From Clavelina lepadiformis (lineage: Eukaryota; Chordata; Ascidiacea; Aplousobranchia; Clavelinidae), in contig NC_135248.1 in the NCBI RefSeq assembly GCF_947623445.1, positions 1,674,001 to 1,738,000 on the forward strand: a stretch of DNA of 64,000 nt, read 5' to 3'. A model generated the notes under the pieces. The model was not told the DNA's origin and did not search any database. It worked only from the letters and a program-made list of their open reading frames with translations. The position numbers and the translations under genes are program-made. The stretch's first letter is position 1, and every line of letters begins with the position of its first letter. This document shows positions 11,544 through 21,714 of this stretch, one piece after another.

Positions 11544-12236
11544 AATCGTTCATGTTTTAACGTTGTCCGTCGCTTTCATAAATATTGCTGAGTCATCATT
11601 AATTTGCTTGATAATGGTTTTGTGATCTGGTAACTGCAGCTGTGGAGACTGACTTTGTCATGAATAACTGACTATGCATGGGAAAACATGCAAATTAATG
11701 AATGAAAACTTTCTACTTCTAGTATGTCGAATGCAATAGAATTTAAACGTCGAGAACGGTGACGTCCATATTAGGCGAAATCCTTTGTTCAACATGAACA
11801 TAGAGGAGTTGGCGTTTAGGTTCTACGAGAAACTTCATAGAGACGCCTTTGTACTGGGTATCTTTTAGCGCACAATTAATTTCAAACTAGAAGCTATTTC
11901 GGTTAAACAAACACACGTTTAATTGCGCATTTTGCCGTTTTGAAAATTACTGTGTATTTTCCTATGCATATTTTATAATTTAATTCATCTTGGGGCCACG
12001 TATAAAGATGTTGCTGAGTATTTTAAACTTTTCTGTGCGCTGAATAGCTTAATGTAATTAATTACCTAGGAACCGGTGCTATTTTGGTCACGGCAATGGT
12101 CACATGAAAATAAACTCATTATTTATACCTGCTTGGCTATAGTTTTACAACAAAATGATTCAATGATTTACAGAAACATACTACATTTTGTATTCGCACA
12201 CAAAAACACAGTCAATTTACAGCAACGTCACAGTAA
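11544..12236. other. AT-rich stretch, no gene seen
   Basis: Nothing supported; it lies between the MITE and the 3' end of the P450 pseudogene. Confidence 0.4.
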
Positions 12237-12540
12237 TCAATAAAATAACTGGTTGATGTCATATTTGTCATGAACGCCGACGTTACTTGGCAGTTCTTTG
12301 GCGTCAGGATCAGGTGAAAATTCAAAATTTTGAACCGTTGATACCAGAAAAAGTAATGAGATATTTCAAGCCAGTTGTTCACTCAAACCTTTTCAGGCAC
12401 CAAAACCAAAGGGAATTATTCGCTTTGACCTCACAAAGTTTCTATTTCCGTCGATGAAGCGTCCGGGATCAAATTTATCCGATTGGTGCCAGTGGTCTGG
12501 GTCGAAATGAATTGCCCAGACTGCACAAATGACGCATCTT
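12237..12540 (-). pseudogene. Cytochrome P450 (CYP2-like) last-exon pseudogene
   Basis: On the minus strand, after a good acceptor (gtttacag, rc of 12541-12548), the frame reads VWAIHFDPDHW, KFDPGRFID and IIPFGFGA, the stretch before and into the heme-binding loop of microsomal P450s, then EQLA and a clan-2-type C-terminus ending TGA at 12237-12239. Two codons in the heme loop region are stops where the family has Arg (FGFGA*K and EQLA*N). The axial Cys position of FGxGxRxCxG reads Gly. The exon therefore cannot make a working enzyme. No K-helix or I-helix exon was recognised upstream. It is a broken host gene piece, and the frame is otherwise well kept over about 100 codons. Confidence 0.8.
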
Positions 12541-13107
12541 CTGTAAACGCTTCAACAAATAATTTTGGCTTTTTTCTGTAGGCCTATACGATTATGCTTG
12601 TATAAATGCTGATGTTTTAAGTTTGTTTTTAATTACAGCGCCGTTACTTGGAAGACGTGCAACCAATGAACGCACAAAACGCGTAACTGCCCGCAGCGTA
12701 CCTTACCGAGGTCGCTTAGTTAGTTGTTTTACATTCTGTGTTTCAGGAATGCTTTTGCAGCTGCTGGTTTAGTTGTAAAGAGCGAAGCATGGTTATGATG
12801 TTCTTACCATTATTACAATTTGTATTGATGTCTAACTTTCAGTTGATTAAAGATTTTTTTAGCTGTTAGTGACTGAACTTTACAGTATTAAGTAATTCAG
12901 AATATGGTTTACTGGTTTTAACCTGGGACTATACACAAAGAAAGTTCTTGCATTAATTGAACTCGAGGATAATTTCTCATTTCATCATCATTTACTTTTG
13001 GTGAGAAGTGGGTTCATTCGTTTTTGTTTTTGGCTGTCATTATTCCATCGGAACATCGTACGTTTAAAGCATCCTGGTGCGCATAAGGTGGTGAGGAAAG
13101 TTTAGCG
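12541..13107. other. No gene seen
   Basis: Earlier P450 exons would be expected here on the minus strand, but no ExxR or oxygen-binding motif could be read. Confidence 0.35.
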
Positions 13108-13205
13108 CAGGGGTGGGCAAACTTTTTGTACTGAGGGCCACATTAGAAAAAATGTTGCAGACGGCGGGCCGCACACTCTCATTACAAAGTAGGAAAGTTT
13201 ACCCG
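13108..13205 (+). mobile_element. Solo hAT-type terminus
   Basis: Begins caggggtgggcaaact, nearly the same terminal sequence as the right end of the MITE at 11141-11535, followed by gagggccac and cgggccgcac, wording typical of hAT ends. No matching inverted end is visible within the next 2 kb, so this is a truncated element or one end of a diverged copy. Confidence 0.5.
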
Positions 13206-13499
13206 GTGTGTAAATAAACGCATATTCATATTAAACACAATTTTTTGCATTTCACACTCAGTTACGTTTAAAGCTACGCAATCTTCATCACAAAGGCCTA
13301 CGGTAGCCGCTACCATATTTGTATTTTATGATCAAACAATGCGTGAGAAGTGTACGGCTAGTTGCTGAAAGCATGTTGCAATATATGCGCGACTGACGTG
13401 TGTGTGTTTACGCACTGAAAGTGAAGAGTGTATTGCTTGAAACAAAAGTAAAGTTGCCTTAAAGATTTGGTAGGTTACAGCTAAACCTTCCCTGAGTCC

Positions 13500-13945
13500 G
13501 CCCAACCGTTGACCATCGTTTCATTTCATGTAATTACCTGTAACCAGTCACTAACCGCCGCAATCGCGCAAAAATGAAACATCGAAGTTGGGCAGACAAG
13601 CATTTGGGGACCCAAGAAGAAATTTCTTACATCTTTTCTATGGAGGAAAAGGCAAAAACAAAACGACAACTCATGACCCTACCTCATCTAGCAAATGTTA
13701 GAAGGGCCAAGCTTGTTCAAACTAATCGATAGTTCGCCTCGGATCTTCCAAATGTCACCTCAGGTACAACTGATGTATACCCGGGGTACCTGAAACAAAT
13801 TTACCATCGCATTTGCTTTGACGCCCTCTACCGACGACAAACAATATAAAAGAAAAGAAAAAAGAAGTAGAAAAACACACAAAAATACAAAACTTACGTT
13901 TATAGAAGCTATTTAGTCCGATAGCAGAATGTCCCTTCGGTACGA
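13500..13945. repeat. Two-part repeat, contiguous copy
   Basis: The first part (about 13500-13720) matches 21725-21945, and the second (about 13733-13945) matches 23243-23480. The first part contains a large imperfect inverted repeat: cgcccaac...atcgtttcatttc near 13509 and the complementary aaatgaaacatcgaagttgggc near 13573. Here the two parts are joined; in the other copy they lie about 1.3 kb apart. Family not recognised. Confidence 0.6.
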
Positions 13946-13949
13946 CAAA

Positions 13950-15400
13950 ATAATTACGTCCATGTTTGTATTTTGAAGTTTATTGCGTCAACTTGGTTGA
14001 TTTTCATTTCATTTCCACAGACATCATAGATTGCAGGTTTAAGCTCAAAATTACTTCTCAGCTTTTTAGGCGGATAATTTTGGAAGGAAGCCAGACTTTA
14101 ATCAACGCGCGCCGCGCCGAATGCCAGGTGACGTCACAAACAAATAAAGAAACTCGTGGTCATTTTATTTTGATGGTGGCTGAGAAGGTCGCAGCTGTGA
14201 GAACTTGTGCGTTGGCTTGGTAAGTTCAACATTTCTAGAGTTGAGTGAAAACTTGTTCTGGTACGTTTGGTGAGTTGAACATTCAGTATTTTCTTGATAG
14301 CGATAAACATGCTTATGATAGTGGTATATTTTGTCCAAACTTGTTAGCTTGTCTGAACTTAATATGATGTAGCACAATTGTATTGTTGGCATTCTGCATG
14401 TTTTATAAAAGTTCGAGTGTTACCACTTTTTCTTTTTCGTTAATTGTGCGAGAGCATGTTCGTTATTGTGCTATGACTAAATGGCTGAAGTTTATGAGAC
14501 TGTCAGTTTGAAGTTTTGGTTTATTGAATACATTTTCGGTTGACGTTTATATCTGTTATTTAAACTGGTTTATAGCTTGCTAGGTTATATAAGTACAAGT
14601 CAGCTTTCAAACTGGTTTTGGCTTGTTATATTTTTGTAAACAATATGACAACATTTTTGATCAAATTTTGTAATCTACTATTATAGGCTTAAGTTTTTGT
14701 TGTAAAATATAATACGTTTTTAACTTGGAAACTTTAGATGCAAAATAGCGTAAACGATATCTTCAATCAAGCCATTATGTTTGTAGGTTCAAGCGGTGAT
14801 TATTATCGGATCAACAAGCCGCCAATGACGTACACTTTCTAGAAAGGTTCTGTCTTCCAGCGGAACAAAGTTTTGATTCTTATGCAGCTAATTCTCATAA
14901 TTAAGGGGCTGTAGCAAACTGTAGAATTGTTTATTACAGTTCACATAATTAAACTTTGTTTTCTGTAGTGGATCAGCTTTGTTCATGTGATTAGTGAAGT
15001 TCTCCAATCATAATGTATTCATGAAATTTCAACTACTTTTGGTGTTAATTTTTGAGCTGTTGCTATTTCAACGAAAACATCGTACATTCATAATTACCTT
15101 TCCATACCTCACGTTAACTAAACTTCAATGTTTTATCATATACTGTTGATAACTAAACCTAACAATATATGTTTTTTAGACTAAATCAAATACCCAGTAA
15201 AATCAAAGCAGCTTCGAAGACTGACTGCGTGACCTATTTCGAGTTCGGCTGAGAGTGAAATAGTCAGTTCCTTTTTTTGCGGTCCATTTAAAAAAATTAA
15301 AGACACGTTTAAGCCGTGTGAATTATATGGTGGGCCTCTAGTGGACACCAAATCACTCAATACTAATAGTGTTTTGAAGTTTTCAAGAATTTTTCCATGT
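13950..15400. other. No supported gene; one first-exon-like segment
   Basis: At 14173-14220 an ATG opens a short frame (MVAEKVAAVRTCALAW) that runs into a consensus GTAAGT donor, preceded by a GC-richer patch with a CRE-like GTGACGTCA at about 14128. This is compatible with a plus-strand first exon, but no downstream exon was found, so it stays a suggestion. The rest is AT-rich. Confidence 0.25.
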
Positions 15401-15409
15401 TTATGAGGT

Positions 15410-16715
15410 TTAGCCACGCTACAAAACGCTGTTCAAATTTTTTTCAAGCTTGCCGTTTGCTGACCTTGATGTCGTACATGTTGTTTTGGTGGAGCTGCTT
15501 CGTATCCTGCTTCACCTTATGGTTGAAACGCAGGAGAGATCGACCAATGGGCCTAGATCTAGAGATGACTTCACTGTGAGAGATGTCCTTTGAAATTCCA
15601 ACATAGGGACGTCGGCAACCTTGCCTTAGCTTTTCGAGCTAGCGTGCTTTCATGTGATAGGGTAGAGAGCTGCAGCCAGTGCGCTCGGTCACACTGCTGT
15701 TCCTGATCTTGGTGCGCCGCGTGACTCCTTAACTGCGTCGCAGACAGCGCCTATTAAGGTGTCAAACACCTAAATCTAAGATCTCTATGAATTTGTTGGA
15801 CATCCTACGTAGGGCTTTAAAAAAATGTTTAGACCAATCAGAAGGCAGCATGGTTGGTGTTGTTTTCTAGCCTGGGAATTACCCTAGCAGTTGGTGTGCT
15901 TTAATATCTCAGCTCGCGAACAAAATTTGGCTAAAACTTAGCATGAAAGTAGCTAAAATTGGGTTTTTAGACCAAAAATTCTAGTGTTTATTTTGGGGCT
16001 CTGTTATTTTTGTTTTTTGATGGCATTTTATGGAATGGCAGTTCAAAGAATACTAAATTGACATGCAAAATTTCAGTGAGCCCCATGGAGGATTTTTCGA
16101 GTAAACAGTCTTTTAGTAAATTCACTGTATAATAAAACAAACAAAGATTTTATGGAATTTTTTGGTGTTCGACCTTAAAGCCTTCAGCTTTCTCTTCTGT
16201 CACGTATATGTTTCTCATTTACTAGGTTGTTTGCTTTCATTACGGTTTTGTGGCAGATGCTGCGCATCAGTGTTGGTGCTGATGACCATTGAGAACCTCC
16301 CGCATTTGTTTGCAAAACTATTCATGAGTGTAAGGCCGCTTGTACACTTAGGCAAAGTTCTCTAAAATGTATCCTTTAGTTGTACACAAACTTTCGTGCC
16401 GTCAGTTAAGGGTCTAATGAGCACGATGGGCCGTACTTGTTCTCGATACTTTTCTGGGTTAGTCGGATAGAGAAAATAAAGTCAATTGATGACCTGTTTC
16501 TATAAATTCGCCTTATGATTCGGGAGAAAAACTGTCTGCTAAGATTTATAAACGGTCAAATTGTACTCTGGCAATAACTTCGCCAACAACGCTCACCAAA
16601 GAGATATCTCTACGGTTGGTACAAGCTTTTCTAGTAGCTGTTGTTGCCACGGCACTTTTCAGCTCCTCGAGAGTTGTCAATTGTTTAAGCTCGTGCATCG
16701 GTGGAAAACATGGTG
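15410..16715 (-). mobile_element. LINE (non-LTR retrotransposon) remnant
   Basis: Minus-strand fragments of an ORF2-like protein. Near 16715-16560 is LEELKSAVATTATRK followed by NRRDISLVSVVGEVIARV, the reverse-transcriptase block that reads NxRGISLLSxxGKVxARxL in CR1/Jockey-like LINEs, with the intervening 'APGPDG' segment deleted. Near 16500-16410, SSIDFIFSIRLTQKSIE follows in a different frame from the upstream block. Near 15550-15410, GRSLLRFNHKVKQDTK resembles the GRPLLRFKDxCKRDxK C-terminal block of such LINEs. Several stops and frameshifts separate the blocks. Family assignment below 'LINE' is not possible by eye. Confidence 0.65.
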
Positions 16716-16749
16716 TTTTGCTTCCGGCATGTTTTTATTTGCTCATTAA

Positions 16750-17330
16750 TTATTATTAATTGCCACTGTTCCGTTTCATCGCAGTAGTTATTTAAAAATT
16801 ATTTTGCAAAAAAACGTCACACCTTTTGCGGATTTCTTCTTGTCGTGCTCAGACATTGGTCTGTTTCTCGATGCTCCTCCACTACTCCATTGTTAAGAGA
16901 TATTAATGTACAGTGGTGATGCTATCGATGTAGCGCTTTTAAAGTTTTCTCTGGTCCAGTTAGTTTGAGACTTTAGGGCTAGGCAGTCAACAACTAGTCC
17001 TTTTTTATCTGGCCCGTACACGGACACATTTTAGGTTGAGGTGAAAAGGCAGTGCTGGCAGCCAAGATAGGTTCAGAAACATGTAGCCTACACGCGTGCT
17101 AATTTTTGCCGACGTATGCAATTAAGGTCGTAGCGTCATCAGTAGAAACGGTGATCGGTGGATCCGTAGGATCGTTGTCTAGTTTACGAAAGGCCCTGTT
17201 AACCCAATCCAATCAGCTAGCGAGTAGGCACCTTTTAGATTAAGGGCGGCTGGACGGGATATGTTTCGTATGGTGGCCATCTAGTGGACGCCTAAACATT
17301 TGGCGCCATAAATAAATTTACTGCACTAGC
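16750..17330. other. No gene seen
   Basis: Possibly more of the LINE 5' part, but no endonuclease motif can be read. Confidence 0.3.
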
Positions 17331-17336
17331 TGGGTA

Positions 17337-17395
17337 ACGAACCCGCTACCTGCATGCTAACAGGCAAATTTTATCCAAAAGAGCTATACACAGGA
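17337..17395 (-). repeat. Degenerate tRNA-like sequence
   Basis: On the minus strand TATAGCTCTTTTGGATAA (box A-like) is followed by CCTG...CAGG and GCGGGTTCGTTAC (T-arm/box B-like). The anticodon arm cannot be formed cleanly. Probably tRNA-derived. Confidence 0.4.
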
Positions 17396-17566
17396 ATTTA
17401 TTTTGGTTAGAATTTCAAATATATATTATTCGAAAACACTCAAAAAATAAAAAAGAACTGTACCCACTGCATCGAACCCTCGTCTCTGCCCATTCTTGCA
17501 GGACCTTCGGTTCTACATCCTGTTACTTGGTTTTTCACCTTCCTGTATTGCATTCTTTTCTACCAT

Positions 17567-17640
17567 AGCTGGGGATCGAACCTGGAACCTCTAGCACCGA
17601 GTGCAGTGTCCAAGCACACGAGCTATCAAGTTGCACACGT
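17567..17640 (-). repeat. tRNA-like family A, copy 1
   Basis: On the minus strand: TAGCTCGTGTGCTTGG (box A-like), then CACTGCACTCGGTGCTAG and GGTTCCAGGTTCGATCC (T-arm). The core is nearly identical to the copies at 18484-18560 (minus) and 25803-25872 (plus), while the flanks have diverged. The acceptor stem does not pair, so it is not an orthodox tRNA gene. GCAC-TCG-GTGC forms a tight hairpin where the anticodon arm would be. Confidence 0.5.
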
Positions 17641-17714
17641 ATATGATGTTGTGTAACAAATATAACTAACGATGATGAATCAGTTGTTAAATTTTGAAAA
17701 GGGAAAGACACAGG

Positions 17715-17785
17715 TCATATGGCTCCACAGAGACCTGAACTCGGTAACTTTTGCTCCGATTTCTGTGATAAACGTCGCAAGCTAC
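17715..17785 (-). repeat. tRNA-like family B, copy 1
   Basis: On the minus strand GTAGCTTGCGACGTTTATCA is followed by ACCGAGTTCAGGTCTC, a tRNA-like box A and T-arm pairing. It is the counterpart of 18640-18710 in the downstream duplicate. Confidence 0.35.
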
Positions 17786-18182
17786 AACGCGTCTGGCCTA
17801 ATCTACATTTGTTAGCACACATACCATCATCACATCAGTTAAAAAAAATTAATTGAAGTTTTTGACGAATCAAAGCCAGAACCTTTGCACCGATATCAAT
17901 GATGGAAGACGACACCATTTCTGTGAAGTATGCCTTGCTCCTGCTCTACGTTTAACCCTTTGTTCGTCAGAATAACATTCATTTCAACTCACGGTCGATT
18001 CAACTCTGGAACTCAACCAACGTAAGATGAAACCAAAGATAATTGAGTCCAAGGTTTCAATCCACACATGTTGGTTGGGTCATCCTGAGTTTAATTGTTC
18101 TAGATCTTCTAGTATCTTCCTCGACTGTACAGGAAATCGAATTCACCTGAAACCGTTCATCAATATCATAGAAAATGATAAG

Positions 18183-18254
18183 TGACTCCGACGTGATTTG
18201 AACACGAAATCTTCTCATCTGGAGTCGGACGCGCTACTGCTTAGCCACGGAGTC
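18183..18254 (-). tRNA. tRNA-Trp(CCA)-like gene, probably degenerate
   Basis: 72 nt on the minus strand. The acceptor stem GACTCCG/CGGAGTC pairs perfectly with discriminator A, the anticodon loop CTCCAGA (anticodon CCA) is intact, and the T-arm CGTG-TTCAAAT-CACG is intact. The anticodon stem TCCGA/TGAGA has two mismatches and the D stem is poor. Sequence and length match eukaryotic tRNA-Trp. The mismatches favour a decaying or tRNA-derived copy over a working gene, but some function cannot be excluded. Confidence 0.6.
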
Positions 18255-18483
18255 ATAATGTTGACAAAACATTGTACCAAGATAAATGATGTAAGGGTAT
18301 ACATGTAATCATTACACACATTATGGCGTGATGTCAGAAAGCTAAGTTTATACGATCATGTTAAATACATATTTTTACTTTGGTGACTCAGTTCCAGTTT
18401 CGAAGGTTATTATCAGTCGGAATTACGTTACACTTGTGACCGTGGACCAGACTGCTTATGTTTTATTCACGCATGAGTGTCTT

Positions 18484-18560
18484 AAGAGCTTAAGGCCGGG
18501 AATCGAACCTGGAACCTCCAGCACCGAGTGCAGTGTCGAGTCACATGAGCTACGAATTGA
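18484..18560 (-). repeat. tRNA-like family A, copy 2
   Basis: Minus strand: GTAGCTCATGTGACTCG, CACTGCACTCGGTGCTGG and GGTTCCAGGTTCGATTCC, followed by CGGCCTTAAGC. The last block equals the start of the minisatellite unit found after copy 3 at 25.9 kb. Confidence 0.5.
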
Positions 18561-18639
18561 TTCATGTAAACGATGTGATGTAACAAATGTGACCAATGTA
18601 CATGCATCAGTTCGAAGAAAAAGGACACAACCATTCCAC

Positions 18640-18710
18640 TGCAGGGGGATCTGAACCCAGAATCCTTCGCACCGAATCCTGCGATTCCTATCACGAGCTA
18701 CAAATCGTCT
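18640..18710 (-). repeat. tRNA-like family B, copy 2
   Basis: Minus strand: TTGTAGCTCGTGATAGGA, TTCGGTGCGAAGGATTC and TGGGTTCAGATCCCC. A tRNA-like box A and T-arm are present. Counterpart of 17715-17785. Confidence 0.4.
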
Positions 18711-18886
18711 AACGAGCGTCCTTAATCAACACTGATATATTCACCAGGTGACAAAATTGAAAATAAATTAAGTTCAAGACTTTAAAAAATCGATTCCAGA
18801 ACATTTGCACTGATGTAAACAACGACTTGTAGGTTGAGTTGTCCAGGAACCGTTCGTCAGTCCAAAAAACTGAGATTAAATATCAA

Positions 18887-18958
18887 GTGCCCGCTTAAGA
18901 TTTGAACACGCCACTTTCTGATTTGTAGTCAGTCGCGCTACCGTTGCGCCATAGAGTC
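18887..18958 (-). pseudogene. tRNA-Trp-derived pseudogene
   Basis: Minus strand GACTCTATGGCGCAACGG then TAGCGCG keeps the tRNA-Trp D-arm better than the copy at 18183. The anticodon loop reads CTACAAA (CCA changed to ACA), and the T-stem 3' side and acceptor 3' strand no longer pair. Confidence 0.55.
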
Positions 18959-19492
18959 GTCATTTTTAAAAGGTAGTACCAGCATACTCGACCACAACGT
19001 ATGTCTTGATGCAAGAAGGCAGAATTTGTACGACCCTGCTATAGATTCATTCTTTTTGTTTTGCCTTATTGCAAACATGTGTGTTTCGGAATAGACGATC
19101 CAAAAAATTCTCCCTACTGCACCAGCCCATAACCCAATTGAACCCGTCCTAGCAGGAGCATCAGTTCCAAAAACGTAGGTGACTTGGGGCAGTTGACCAG
19201 AATTCTCCTCCCTGCATTGCGTTTTATTCACCCATGAGCTGACCGTCTGTAATCTATAATCTATATCATTGGATCAGGGGGGGGGGTATTGGTTTTTGTA
19301 CATCACATTGTGTCTATTACATTTTAATGGTGCATTCATGGTAAAATGAGCCCACAGCTACATTCTTGAAGAATAAAAAAACGCTTACAAGCAATTAGAC
19401 ACTACTGGCATATGCGACCCCTTGATGGGTAGCCTACACGTTAATGATATTAAAACTTTCAAAGGAATTATTCTAGTTATTAAAAGGAAAAA

Positions 19493-19567
19493 TGACTGTC
19501 AAGGAATCGAACTCGTGACCTATTGAACGACGAGGAGGTGTTAAAGGCCTGAGCTACCATCCGGCTT
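19493..19567 (-). repeat. Degenerate tRNA-like sequence
   Basis: Minus strand GATGGTAGCTCAGGCCTTTA (box A-like), then CACGAGTTCGATTCCTTG (T-arm). The acceptor stem is not preserved. It is related in kind to the tRNA-like elements at 17.3-19.0 kb. Confidence 0.4.
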
Positions 19568-19569
19568 CT

Positions 19570-21235
19570 GTCAATGCCGTTAATTTCAGTAGATTGTACA
19601 GATGTAAATGGACAAAAGCATACCCAGTGTGGAAGGGAATCCAACGCGAAACCTACTATTCGAAATCCCATTCGGAAAGATTGTGCTTGCACTACATTTT
19701 AGGGTTGTTGGAATTTGCTTTGACACGGTTGTTTTTTGTTTATATATGTTATTTGACTTATTCTAAGAAACCGATTCTTGAAACACATGTGTCAAGGTTT
19801 TATTCTTCACAATAAATTTCTCACTTTTTAAGCAGCCAAGTTGGAAACTTTACTGATTTTAGAGCGAAATACACAAGTCATAACATTATCAATTAATATA
19901 ACCCACACACAAAACATACAAAATGTACACAGTAAATGTCAAACTGAATACAATGAAACAGAAATAAGCGCAATAGATGCATAATAAATATGATGACAAC
20001 AGAAAACAGTATGACAAACTTAATTGTAACTTATTAATAAGCCGTGCCATTTATAAAGACGCGGGTTCCAATGTTTTATTAATAAAGCTTCCACCACTAA
20101 GCTGTTATACTCCCAAATTGCTAAATATTGTTTATATATTTTCGATAGACATGTTTTTCAATCCCACCATTACTCAAAAAGTGACGCGCAATGTCACTGA
20201 TGAAAGCTCGTTATCAGCCAATCATGGGCGGTTACTACAAATTTATTATTTATTTTTTAGGTTTAAAACGTGCACGAATAATGGTATTATTTTGCGGACG
20301 ATAGCGGGCAAGTTAAGTTGACAAGATGTTTGTTTCAGCAAAAATGCCAAATCACAAGTCATAGTTTCATCAGCATATACCAGCAAATAATCATGGTCGA
20401 AAATCGAACGATTCGCTACGAACTTTGTTGCCACCGCAACAAATCGATTTGTTATTTTATATTGTTACACAATTCTATATTAGAATTTTGCTACATTATA
20501 TTTTATTATATTAAACCAATGATACTGTTTGCGGCCACAAGTTCTGAAACACTTAAACCGTACGATACAGGATTTTATCATATTACATTTTTATCACAGG
20601 AAAGATTTACAATCTGTTTCTAATCAGCAATTGGTTACGATTGCGGTTTTTAGCACGTGACAAGTGTTACTTTGTTATGTATCATGTTGTTTGTTTCATT
20701 TATATTGCATTAACATTGTGTAGCCTATTTCATATATTTTATTAAAAGAATTAGGTTACCATGAGGCTTTGTAATAATAATGTTAATAACTGATTGATTT
20801 AATTCCAACCAATTATTTATATTGTTTTGTGCGGAAATTTTTGGAAATGACCTATTTCCAGTCACCAATCAGCCGTGTGACGAATTCGATTGCGATTTGT
20901 TGACGATTTCAATTTTATTATGTATCATGCAGCTGTATGGTTCATTATTTCTAGAATTTTGTATGGAACATCTGTTTTTTGTATATTTTGTGTATTTTAT
21001 TTTAAGAATTGATCTGTGATCTTTTAACCGCTGTTAACGAGGGTAGTCCACAAGATAGCCAAAACCTGTAACCGTTAAGAGCCGCGGACCATCAGTCAGA
21101 AATTAAGACCATTTAGAATGGAACATGCAAGAATTTGTGACGTAATATGCAGTGTGACGCGCAATGCAGTGACATGATGTGAAAACTAAAAACACAGCAA
21201 CGGTATAAACATTGCATAGATAATATTGAACACTT
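19570..21235. other. AT-rich stretch, no gene seen
   Basis: Several open frames of 60-114 codons occur on both strands but are low-complexity hydrophobic or Ile/Tyr-rich and lack splice or family signatures. A faint direct repeat (about 20640-20760 versus 20870-21010) shares cgattgcg and atgtatcatg. Confidence 0.4.
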
Positions 21236-21237
21236 TT

Positions 21238-21320
21238 ATAGAAAGTCATGTTGTCGTCGTTCCATCAGAGAAGCTTGAGCGTACGTCTTAGGCACAGGAT
21301 CAAAACACGACTTCTTTTGG
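21238..21320 (-). CDS. Possible terminal exon of an unknown gene
   Basis: On the minus strand a strong acceptor (ctatttttttttcag) precedes a frame reading QKKSCFDPVPKT and ending MERRQHDFL then TAA. Such a polypyrimidine tract plus a short hydrophilic C-terminus is what a last exon looks like. No upstream exon, polyadenylation signal or family match is visible, so this may be chance. Confidence 0.2.
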
Positions 21321-21714
21321 CTGAAAAAAAAATAGAACAAAATCTTGATTAAAAGTACAAAGCCATAGAATTAAAGCTGATGTAGGCCTGCTATAACGCC
21401 AACGTTAAAAATTTGCAAAAAAATCTAAACGGTTAATGCTGGTAAAAGCTTAAAATTGACTGCGTTTGGTGATGTTATCAAGAAGTCGACTGCTCTTAGT
21501 TTTTAAAGCCGTTCCACCGCGTCAAGGTGGCAGTCGTCGGAACGGTTCTTTGGGAACGGAAAGAATCCCCCACTTCGCTACCGATGGGTGTAGAGAAGCG
21601 GGATAAAGACCGTTGTTACAAGCCAAATGCCGAATTCTACTTTTGTATATATTATATATTTTATACTGTTTTAGTATAAGATTTGGTACGTTACGATGCG
21701 ACATCCTTCTCTTA

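Larger units (their letters stand above)
17567..18958. repeat. Tandem duplication of a tRNA-like cluster (unit about 0.7-0.9 kb)
   Basis: The order A - B - 'ccagaac(c/a)tttgcac' - Trp-like occurs twice: 17567, 17715, about 17878 and 18183, then 18484, 18640, about 18790 and 18887. Linking sequence also aligns (gtaacaaat(a/g)t(a/g)acc/taa, catcagtt, ggacaca). The two units differ at roughly a quarter to a third of positions by eye, so the event is old. Confidence 0.6.

Noticed and set aside
19977-20623. Overlapping plus-strand frames of 114 and 101 codons
   Set aside because: Composition follows the AT-rich background, with no start context, splice sites or family motif.
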